Below, piece by piece: positions 57,354-64,000 of a stretch of 64,000 bases of DNA (its first letter is position 1; each line of letters begins with the position of its first letter). The notes beneath the pieces were generated by a model. It had not been told where the DNA came from. It saw only the letters and a list, made by a program, of their open reading frames with translations, and searched no databases. The stretch is from Sinorhizobium arboris LMG 14919 (GTDB lineage: Bacteria; Pseudomonadota; Alphaproteobacteria; Rhizobiales; Rhizobiaceae), in assembly GCF_000427465.1 (NCBI RefSeq), contig NZ_ATYB01000014.1:2255570-2319569 (forward strand), written 5' to 3'. The translations under genes were made by a program, and so were the position numbers.

Positions 57354-57382
57354 TGTTAGCGCGGCTTGCGGTGGCGCGCAAG
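57354..57382 (-). promoter_or_regulatory. promoter of trpL-trpE(G)
   Basis: CTTGCG, 17 nt, CTAACA, 9 nt before the trpL ATG. Confidence 0.65.
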
Positions 57383-57394
57383 CGGGAAAGTGGA

Positions 57395-57418
57395 AAGGCG
57401 GCCGTCAGGAGCCGCCTT
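57395..57418 (-). terminator. intrinsic terminator after shmR
   Basis: AAGGCGGC pairs with GCCGCCTT over an 8-nt loop, about 25 nt past the shmR stop on the minus strand. The T tract is weak. Confidence 0.55.
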
Positions 57419-57443
57419 CGCACAAGCCCGCGTCGCTGCCCGA

Positions 57444-59675
57444 TCAGAAGCGTTGGGTCAGGGAGACCTTGAACGTGCGTCCCGGCTCGGAATAGAAATC
57501 GCGAGGCTGAGCAGACGTTGAGTTAAGATTGACGCCACGTACGCCAAGAGCATTGAAATACTTCTTGTCGAAGATGTTGTAGACTCCAGCCTCTACCCTC
57601 AAGCCCTTGAAGCTCTCGGGCGTCCACCAGCCAGTCATATCCACGAGACCGTAACCGGGGGCATCGAAGGTATTGCTTTTGCCATCATCCGGCATGGCGG
57701 CCGAGACGGTCGTCGAGAGATCCACGCCGAAAGTCTCCTGGCTGTAGCCGCCGCCGATGATAGCCTTAAAAGGCGCGACCGTCCGCAGCCGCGTGTCATT
57801 GTCCTGGTTCTTGCCGTAGGAATAGGCGAGAGACGCGTGAAGATTGAAGCCGTTGTCGAAAGTTTTCAACGCACTCAACTCGATGCCCGAGATTCGCGCC
57901 TTGTTTACGTTAGTGTAGTTGAATTCCGTGATTCCCGTGACCGGATTCTGGGTGGTGACGGTCTCAATGAAGTTGTCATAGATGTTGTGAAACACCGCAA
58001 CCCGGCCAGTCAGTTCACCAGTGTCGAAATTGGCGCCGACCTCGAATCCGTTGCCCGTTTCCGGCTTGAGATCCGGATTACCGAGCTGTGCATACCTCCC
58101 GAATGGATTGTAGAACCGGCTATAAAGTTCGTCCACGGTGGGAGCGCGGAAGGCCATCGACCATTGTGCAAACAGCTCGACGTCCGGCGCGATGTCATAG
58201 GTCCCAAGGAGCTTCGGCGATAGGCGAACCCCGTCCCTTTCCTTCAGATCCCCGAAAACGCCCGATCCCGGATTTGATTGGAAGCCTGCATTGAGCTCGG
58301 GGTCATATTGGAACCAGTCGAAGCGCAATCCCGGCGTCAGCGCAAACGCGCTCTCGCCGACAGAAATGCGGTCCTCCAATATTGCACCGATCGTCGTGCT
58401 CTTCACGTCGGGGATTTCAGACTGGTTGTTGAGGGACGGGCATGTCGCCGGCGTCGGGCAAACCGCCGATGTATACTGACTCCAATCGGAACGGGCGACA
58501 TCGAGCCCGAAGGTCAGCGAATGATCGAAACCGCCGGCTTCGAAGTCCTTGCCGGCACGCCCGTTGAAGCCCACGCTCTCGTTGCTGATCGAATTGTCGC
58601 GACCGTAGGGCTCATCGGCAATCGTCCGGCCGTTCGAGCCGGAGGAGCGTTCCAGGTCCTGCCAGTAGAGCGATGCCCTGGCAAAGCTGAAAAAGTCGTC
58701 CGATGAAGCGGCATCGAAATCATAGTCGAGCGAGACGCGCTTGCGGTCGCGGTCTTCAAATCCGGTGTAGTCGCCGATCTTGAACCTGCGCCCTTGTTCC
58801 GCTCTAAGATCATTATCGGCATCGCGGCGGAAGCTTTCCGCCGTTAGGCCGATTCTGTGGCCACCTTCGAGTTCATGCCGAATTTTGAAGAGCAGATTGT
58901 TCTGGTCGAAATCGGAAGGGTTGGGCTCCGTCCGGGCGCTTCCGTAGCCTCCGACCGTTCCCCCATTGTCCCGCTCGTTCCCCTTGCGATAGCTTCCCTG
59001 AAAGAGAACGGAGGTCTCGCCGAAGCTGCGGGCTCCGGCAACGGAGCCGGCAATGCTGTCGTCTTCGCTGTCATAGACCGATCTGAAGATCGCGCCCCAA
59101 TCCTTGCCATCGGAAATGACATCTTCGGGCTCGAGCGTGCGCAACACTACGGCACCTCCCAGCATGCCGGAACCGCCACGGCTCGAATCCGCGCCGCGCA
59201 CGATATCCACCACCGAGAGCGAATTGAAATCGAACATGTCCCCGCCACCGTTCGCATTGATCGAAGCAAAGGCATCCTGACGGGCGCTGTTCGAAATGTA
59301 GGGGATCGGAACGCCATCGATCGTGGTCACGATACGAGGACCGGAAAGACCGCGAAGATTGACGCCGAAGTCGGCGCGCGATGCATTTATCCCCGCATCG
59401 ACGCTGCGGCCCAGATCATCCAGATCGGTGACCTGCTTCTCCTCCAGCGTCTTCTCGTCGATTTCGCTCGCAAGCGGCGTATCCGCGATGCCGCCGCGCT
59501 GCGCCCCTGCGAGACGGTCGCCTTTCGCAACGATTTTCTTCAGCACGGTCGTGTTGGCATTGCCTTCCGCCGCCGTTTCGGTTGGCGCGCTCTGCGCCAG
59601 TACCGGGGGGATTGGGAGCGCGAATATTGCCGCCGTGCAAGCCAAAAGCGCCAGGCGATGATGCCGGTTAAGCAT
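57444..59675 (-). CDS. shmR: TonB-dependent haem/haemoglobin receptor (ShmR-like)
   Basis: A 743-residue outer-membrane receptor that imports haem using TonB energy. The signal peptide ends LAQ near residue 28. The plug domain (about 45-180) has VNLRGLSGPRIVTTIDGVPI and the TonB-box region upstream. The barrel carries the haem-receptor signature FRAPTVDELYSRFYNPFG and LGNPDLKPETGNGFEVG, and ends with the C-terminal Phe of outer-membrane proteins. Downstream of it is trpL; the same order (shmR beside trpE(G)) is recalled for S. meliloti. Iron-dependent control is expected. Confidence 0.9.
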   Translation of the reverse strand: MLNRHHRLALLACTAAIFALPIPPVLAQSAPTETAAEGNANTTVLKKIVAKGDRLAGAQRGGIADTPLASEIDEKTLEEKQVTDLDDLGRSVDAGINASRADFGVNLRGLSGPRIVTTIDGVPIPYISNSARQDAFASINANGGGDMFDFNSLSVVDIVRGADSSRGGSGMLGGAVVLRTLEPEDVISDGKDWGAIFRSVYDSEDDSIAGSVAGARSFGETSVLFQGSYRKGNERDNGGTVGGYGSARTEPNPSDFDQNNLLFKIRHELEGGHRIGLTAESFRRDADNDLRAEQGRRFKIGDYTGFEDRDRKRVSLDYDFDAASSDDFFSFARASLYWQDLERSSGSNGRTIADEPYGRDNSISNESVGFNGRAGKDFEAGGFDHSLTFGLDVARSDWSQYTSAVCPTPATCPSLNNQSEIPDVKSTTIGAILEDRISVGESAFALTPGLRFDWFQYDPELNAGFQSNPGSGVFGDLKERDGVRLSPKLLGTYDIAPDVELFAQWSMAFRAPTVDELYSRFYNPFGRYAQLGNPDLKPETGNGFEVGANFDTGELTGRVAVFHNIYDNFIETVTTQNPVTGITEFNYTNVNKARISGIELSALKTFDNGFNLHASLAYSYGKNQDNDTRLRTVAPFKAIIGGGYSQETFGVDLSTTVSAAMPDDGKSNTFDAPGYGLVDMTGWWTPESFKGLRVEAGVYNIFDKKYFNALGVRGVNLNSTSAQPRDFYSEPGRTFKVSLTQRF

Positions 59676-59791
59676 GGACCAGTCCTATGAAAGTGTTGGC
59701 CGGGCTTGCTGTTGAGCGGCAAACTCAAGGGCTGGCTGGGCAGGTTCTGAAATCGGGCAAGGGCGAAACTCGTTCCTGCCTCATTTTCGTC

Positions 59792-59820
59792 ACATAAGAA
59801 AACATGAGTGTGATTGTCAA
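59792..59820 (-). promoter_or_regulatory. promoter of shmR
   Basis: TTGACA (59820-59815), 17 nt and TTATGT (59797-59792) on the minus strand, about 115 nt before the gene. The perfect -35 is notable. A binding site for an iron regulator (RirA, Irr or HmuP) is expected nearby but was not identified. Confidence 0.55.
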
Positions 59821-59956
59821 TATAAATCTAGGGGTCCGATCTTTCTCTCCATCGCCTGCGAGCCGTCCTCGTCCTCAGTTTGGGCACAATTTGAAACAGG
59901 ATCGTTTCTCGTACGTTTCGCCGACTGGGGCCGCAGAGGAGATGGAGAGGGCCTGC

Positions 59957-60790
59957 ATGCGCCACGCCGGGGTAATTTTGATCGTCGCATTCCTCGTTTC
60001 GGGAGCGACGCTGCCGGAACGGGGTCCGATGCCCGTAGCACGGCCCTCGAGCGGCGGCGATCAGCCGACGCCGACGCCCAAGCCCGCTGCGCCGCCGGCG
60101 AATGGTGCCGATGCAGAGGAAAAGCCCAGCGGACGGGTCGGGAGTGATGCTCGCGCTGACCGGGAGCTACCCCCTGATTGGAAGGACGACGCCCTCGACG
60201 CCGTGCCGGTCCTGGTGATCGAAAAGGAAAACCCGCAGGAATATGCGTCCTGTCTCTCCGAACTCCGATCGCTCGGCGCAGCATTTACCGAGGCCGCCCG
60301 CATGGACGACGGCAACGGGTGCGGCATCGACAAGCCGATTGAGGTCAGCGCGATCCTGCCGGGCGTGAGCCTGAAGCCCGAGGGCGTGATGCGATGCGAG
60401 ACCGCGCTCGCCCTCGCCCGCTGGGCGAAGGAGACGGCCGCCAGTGCCGCCATGCGTGCATTCGGAGCGGAGGCGCGCATCACCGCTCTGAACCAGGCCT
60501 CGACCTATGTCTGCCGCCTGAGAAACAATGCGGATACGGGCAAGATCTCGGAGCACGCGCGCGGCAATGCGGTCGACATCGCCTCGTTCACTCTCAGCGA
60601 CGGCAAGACCATCGAGATTCAGCCCCGCGACGAGGACGGCACCCTTACCGGCGCGTTCCAGCGCGCGGTCACGGCGTCGGCCTGTCTTTATTTCACGACC
60701 GTGCTGGACCCGGGCAGCGATGCGGCACATGAAGATCACCTGCATCTGGATGTCATCGAGCGGAAAAACGGATACCGCTATTGCCGTTGA
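59957..60790 (+). CDS. exported extensin-like C-terminal domain protein
   Basis: A 277-residue protein of the COG3921 family. It has a short signal-like N-terminus (MRHAGVILIVAFLVSGA), then a Pro/Thr-rich linker (about 40-70) and a conserved C-terminal domain of about 170 residues. The domain has CGIDKPIEVS, MRCETALALARWAKE, RLRNNADTGKISEHARGNAVDI and HEDHLHLDV; the HARGNAVDI and DHLHLD parts resemble metal-dependent peptidase motifs of the D-Ala-D-Ala carboxypeptidase/MepA type. It probably acts on the cell wall. The ATG follows GAGAGG. Confidence 0.8.
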   Translation: MRHAGVILIVAFLVSGATLPERGPMPVARPSSGGDQPTPTPKPAAPPANGADAEEKPSGRVGSDARADRELPPDWKDDALDAVPVLVIEKENPQEYASCLSELRSLGAAFTEAARMDDGNGCGIDKPIEVSAILPGVSLKPEGVMRCETALALARWAKETAASAAMRAFGAEARITALNQASTYVCRLRNNADTGKISEHARGNAVDIASFTLSDGKTIEIQPRDEDGTLTGAFQRAVTASACLYFTTVLDPGSDAAHEDHLHLDVIERKNGYRYCR

Positions 60791-60800
60791 GGGGTGGGAT

Positions 60801-60965
60801 TGCCCCTCATCCCGCTGCCGCGACCTTCTCCCCGTTCACGGGGAGAAGGGACAAGCGGCGCCAACTGAACCCCGCATTCACTGCCCGCTCGAGGGAGCGA
60901 GCGGGCGCGGCATATCCCTTCTCCCCGCCTGCGGGGAGAAGGTGGCGGCAGCCGGTTGAGGGGCA
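60801..60965. repeat. RIME-like triple-hairpin intergenic repeat
   Basis: A 165-bp element bounded by TGCCCCTCATCCC and GGTTGAGGGGCA. It contains CTTCTCCCCG/CGGGGAGAAG hairpins at both ends and a central CTGCCCGCTC/GAGCGAGCGGGC stem, between the extensin-like gene and fhs. Confidence 0.75.
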
Positions 60966-60982
60966 GCCCTGGCCGAGCCGCC

Positions 60983-62689
60983 TCAGAACAACCCCTCTAT
61001 ATACCCCTGCTCGTTCAGCCTTATCCGCTCCGAAGAAGGCGCCTTGGGCAGGCCAGGCATCGTCATGATTTCACCTGTTATGACGACGATGAAGCCGGCA
61101 CCGGCAGCCAGCCGGACCTCGCGGATCGGCACGGTGTGGCCGGTCGGCGCTCCGCGCAGGTTCGGGTCCGTGGAGAACGAATATTGCGTCTTGGCCATGC
61201 AGATCGGCAGCTGACCGTAGCCCTGGTCTTCCCAGGTCCGCAGCTGATCGCGCACCAGCTTGTCGGCAATCACCTCGCTTGCATGATAGATGTCCTTGGC
61301 GATCGTCTCGATTTTCTGGAACAGCGGCATCTCGTCGGGATAGAGCGGCGAAAACTGCGAATGGCCGGCATTGGCGAGGTCCACGACCTTGTAAGCGAGC
61401 TCCTCGATGCCCGCCGAGCCCTCGGCCCAATGCTTGCAGAGAACCGCTTCGGAACCGAGGGTTCTGACATAATCCTTGATCGCGCGGACCTCGGCTTCGG
61501 TATCCGAAGTGAAGTGGTTGATCGCGACGAGCACCGGAACGCCGAACTTCTTGACGTTCTGGATATGGCGGCCGAGATTGGCGCACCCTTTCGCGACTGC
61601 CTCGACGCTCTCGCGCCCGAGGTCCTCCCTCTTCACGCCGCCGTTCATCTTGATGGCGCGGACGGTCGCGACGATGACGGCGGCATCCGGCGTGAGCCCG
61701 GCCTTGCGGCATTTGATGTCGAAGAATTTCTCGGCACCGAGATCGGCGCCGAAGCCGGCCTCGGTTACCACATAATCGGCAAGCTTCAGCGCCGTGGCAG
61801 TGGCCACGACCGAATTGCAGCCGTGCGCGATATTGGCGAAGGGGCCGCCATGGACGAAGGCGGGATTGTTCTCGAGCGTCTGCACAAGGTTCGGCTGCAT
61901 CGCGTCCTTGAGCAGGACCGCCATCGCCCCGTCCGCCTTGATGTCTCGCGCGAAGACCGGGCTCTTGTCGCGACGGTAACCGATGATGATGTTGCCGAGC
62001 CGCTTCTCGAGATCCTTGACGTCCATTGCAAGGCACAGGATCGCCATGACTTCGGACGCCACGGTGATGTCGAAGCCGGTCTCCCGCGGATAACCGTTGG
62101 CGACACCGCCGAGCGAGCCGACGATCTGGCGAAGCGCCCGGTCGTTCATGTCCATGACCCGCCGCCAGGCTATGCGGCGAATGTCGATCGCCTGCTCGTT
62201 GCCCCAATAGATATGGTTGTCGATCAAGGCGGAGAGCAGATTATGCGCCGAAGTGATCGCGTGGAAATCGCCGGTGAAATGAAGGTTGATATCCTCCATG
62301 GGCACCACCTGGGCGTAACCGCCGCCGGCCGCCCCGCCCTTGATGCCGAAGCAGGGTCCGAGCGATGCCTCGCGGATGCAGACGATCGTCTTCTTCCCGA
62401 TGCGGTTCAGGCCGTCGCCGAGCCCGACCGTCGTCGTCGTCTTGCCCTCGCCCGCCGGCGTCGGGTTGATCGCCGTCACCAGAATGAGCCGGCCGTTCCT
62501 TTTCTCCTTTTGCGCCACAATGAATTCGGCACTCACCTTGGCCTTGTCATGGCCGTAGGGAAGCAGATGTTCCGGCGGAATGCCGAGCTTGGCGCCGATC
62601 TCCATGATCGGCTGTTTGCGCGCGGCGCGCGCAATTTCGATGTCCGACTTTACCTCTCCCACGGCTCCCCCCAAGCTTGCCTCACGCAT
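60983..62689 (-). CDS. fhs: formate-tetrahydrofolate ligase
   Basis: A 568-residue enzyme that forms 10-formyl-THF from formate, THF and ATP in one-carbon metabolism. The ATP-binding [18 protein letters not shown], the signature [18 protein letters not shown] and the Fhs core [18 protein letters not shown] are all present. The ATG at 62689 follows GGAGG. It is monocistronic; palindromic repeats lie on both sides. Confidence 0.95.
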   Translation of the reverse strand: MREASLGGAVGEVKSDIEIARAARKQPIMEIGAKLGIPPEHLLPYGHDKAKVSAEFIVAQKEKRNGRLILVTAINPTPAGEGKTTTTVGLGDGLNRIGKKTIVCIREASLGPCFGIKGGAAGGGYAQVVPMEDINLHFTGDFHAITSAHNLLSALIDNHIYWGNEQAIDIRRIAWRRVMDMNDRALRQIVGSLGGVANGYPRETGFDITVASEVMAILCLAMDVKDLEKRLGNIIIGYRRDKSPVFARDIKADGAMAVLLKDAMQPNLVQTLENNPAFVHGGPFANIAHGCNSVVATATALKLADYVVTEAGFGADLGAEKFFDIKCRKAGLTPDAAVIVATVRAIKMNGGVKREDLGRESVEAVAKGCANLGRHIQNVKKFGVPVLVAINHFTSDTEAEVRAIKDYVRTLGSEAVLCKHWAEGSAGIEELAYKVVDLANAGHSQFSPLYPDEMPLFQKIETIAKDIYHASEVIADKLVRDQLRTWEDQGYGQLPICMAKTQYSFSTDPNLRGAPTGHTVPIREVRLAAGAGFIVVITGEIMTMPGLPKAPSSERIRLNEQGYIEGLF

Positions 62690-62733
62690 CCCGCCTCCTC
62701 CGCGGAAAATACGCAAGTTCCGTTTCCTGTGCC

Positions 62734-62782
62734 TGCTGCTGCAGCGACCTTAGCGCCTCCACTGGCACGCGCGGCGCTGTAG
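62734..62782 (+). repeat. intergenic repeat family 1, partial copy D
   Basis: GCTGCAGCGACCTTAGCGC and CGCGCGGCGCTGTAG match the 3' half of copy A; the 5' hairpin is missing and the second hairpin is disrupted. Confidence 0.6.
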
Positions 62783-62798
62783 GCTCGCACGCCGCGCG

Positions 62799-64000
62799 TC
62801 AACGGGCAAGAATATCGCGCATCTCCACGAGGTTCGATCGAACCCGGAGGATGTAGAAGCCCATCGTCGCGAGATGCGTCGGCATGATCCAGCCGTCCTC
62901 GCGGCCGTTCGAGATGATCAGCGGCTGAATTCTGAGCGCAGCGCGAAGCTGCTTCATCGTTTCGGTATAGATCGGCGCCAGACCGCGCTGGCTGACGACA
63001 TTCTCGAAATCGCCGCCGGCGGCCGAGAGGATGCCGTAATAGCCGTAGAGCTGTCCGAAGGCGAACCAGAAGCGGTCGTCCGCCCGGGTGTCGAACCAGC
63101 CGCCATTGTGGAACTCCGAGCGCTCGCGGATGATGGCCGAGGTATTGCCGAGATCGTTCGCGACCCGGTCGAGGAACTCGACCATGTTGTCGGAACGGCC
63201 GTCGAAGATCGCCTCGCACTTGCCGAGAGAAACGTTGAATTTCCTGAGATCGCGCATGGCCGAGCGATAGAAGCTCGGGGTCGGCGTCTTGGGGCCGAAG
63301 GGGTTGAGCCCGAAATACCAGGTCTCCTCGTCGAACTGGATATTGCCGCGCGCGCTCTGCAGGTCGGCATTGACGCCCGATGTGCCGCGCACGCGTCCGA
63401 GCGAATCGACGAGTTCCACCGCCGTGCGGCGCACCGCCTGGTTGATGCCGCGCTGGAAGGACGCCTTGTTGTCCAGCCACGGCGTATCGTCCCAGTCGAG
63501 CCCGAAAAACCCGAGCTTGTAGCCCAGCATGGACGATATCCAGGCATTCTGATTGACATTGAGGTCGATGAGATCGGCCGCCACGTCGACGATGGCCGAG
63601 GTCTGGCAGACCGTCCCGGCCGGAAGCTGCGCCACGGCAAGGGCCTCGGTCGTACTGTCGGCACCGGAGGGAGCGACCGCGGCCCGGCTTGCGTCGGCCG
63701 CGGCGCCGGACTGTCCCGTCGTCGTTCCGGGGCCGCTGACGGGCGAACCGGCCGGCAGCTTGCGCTCGGCGAGTTTGTAACGATCGACATAATCAGGGTC
63801 GAAATTCGTCCAGGCTTGCGTCTGCCAGACAAAGTAGCCGTAGAACAGGACCAGGCAGAACAGGATCAGGGCGATCGGGCCCTTGATGATCCAGCTTCGT
63901 TCCCGATACCAGTTGCCGAGCGCGACGAACGGCCAGAGAAGCCACGCCACCGCCAACCCGATGCCACGGCCGATCGCCGTAAAAACACGCTGAAAGAACG
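62799..64000 (-). CDS. DUF2333 membrane protein, cut at the window end
   Basis: The frame runs to the window edge (a TTG at 63956 is internal), so the true start lies beyond 64000. At least 399 residues: an N-terminal membrane helix (SWIIKGPIALILFCLVLFYG) after a short cytoplasmic part, then a soluble region with QNAWISSMLGYKLGFFGLDW, a conserved FDEETWYFGLNPFGPKTPTP and WFAFGQLYGYYGIL. This is the DUF2333 pattern. Function is unknown; it is probably a bitopic envelope protein. Confidence 0.8.
   Translation of the reverse strand, partial: FFQRVFTAIGRGIGLAVAWLLWPFVALGNWYRERSWIIKGPIALILFCLVLFYGYFVWQTQAWTNFDPDYVDRYKLAERKLPAGSPVSGPGTTTGQSGAAADASRAAVAPSGADSTTEALAVAQLPAGTVCQTSAIVDVAADLIDLNVNQNAWISSMLGYKLGFFGLDWDDTPWLDNKASFQRGINQAVRRTAVELVDSLGRVRGTSGVNADLQSARGNIQFDEETWYFGLNPFGPKTPTPSFYRSAMRDLRKFNVSLGKCEAIFDGRSDNMVEFLDRVANDLGNTSAIIRERSEFHNGGWFDTRADDRFWFAFGQLYGYYGILSAAGGDFENVVSQRGLAPIYTETMKQLRAALRIQPLIISNGREDGWIMPTHLATMGFYILRVRSNLVEMRDILAR

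Noticed and set aside
60956..62782. 608-codon plus-strand ORF opposite fhs
   Set aside because: fhs motifs are unmistakable on the minus strand; the shadow has no protein features.

Overview
The window is 64 kb of high-GC alphaproteobacterial chromosome, almost certainly Sinorhizobium (Ensifer) meliloti or a very close relative. The best evidence is the trp leader at 57300-57344: it encodes [14 protein letters not shown] upstream of a fused 729-residue TrpE(G), which is the S. meliloti arrangement as I remember it, next to a ShmR-type haem receptor and fhs. No phage, IS element, CRISPR array, rRNA or tRNA was seen. This is ordinary core chromosome. The accessory signals are intergenic repeats, leader regions and small or unusual proteins.

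Layout. 1-9 kb: the end of an SDR gene, aatA, a small coupled membrane-protein pair, a periplasmic PQQ-type sugar dehydrogenase, an EamA transporter, cspA, a BA14K-family protein, an MBL hydrolase, an SH3 protein and a glycine-rich membrane protein. 9-12 kb: a MarR regulator (PetP-like) preceded by a perfect inverted repeat, then an OmpR-type regulator and its sensor kinase. 12-18.9 kb: csaA, proC, a YbjN protein and ubiK on the minus strand; lgt, a MidA-like methyltransferase, pgeF and an M24-like protein on the plus strand. 19-31.6 kb: a lipoprotein, prs, a PEP mutase-family enzyme, an aldehyde dehydrogenase with DUF779 partner and AcoR-like regulator, a BenE transporter, rplY-pth, clpS, ychF and a DUF2157 membrane protein. 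31.7-36.2 kb: a coupled MaoC pair, apt, DUF1059, and a DUF1285-Nudix-CCA transferase operon. 36.5-43.3 kb: a four-gene MoxR/DUF58/BatA-DUF4159/large membrane protein operon. 43.4-48.3 kb: GNAT, glutathionyl-hydroquinone reductase, Nudix, phosphoesterase, and an ECF sigma with its anti-sigma. 48.6-51.3 kb: leuA with a leader region, and a clpP paralogue. 51.5-64 kb: HupE-GNAT, a CDF-queF-phosphotransferase operon, trpL-trpE(G), shmR, an extensin-like protein, fhs and a DUF2333 protein cut by the window end.

The most interesting observation is a previously unlisted short ORF upstream of leuA (50452-50577, minus). It carries four consecutive leucine codons plus a fifth and is followed by mutually exclusive hairpins. 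Its predicted promoter sits relative to the ATG exactly as the trpL promoter does (CTTGCX, 17 nt, -10 box, 9 nt, ATG). This suggests a leaderless leu leader peptide, an attenuator and possibly a small RNA comparable to rnTrpL.

Two families of intergenic repeats recur. One is a roughly 105-bp element with two hairpins (copies at 11.8, 31.7 and 36.2 kb and a partial copy at 62.7 kb). The other is a RIME-like group of CTTCTCCCCG/CGGGGAGAAG palindromes (27.9, 48.5, 50.6 and 60.8 kb). Many long antisense ORFs are GC-driven shadows and were left out.
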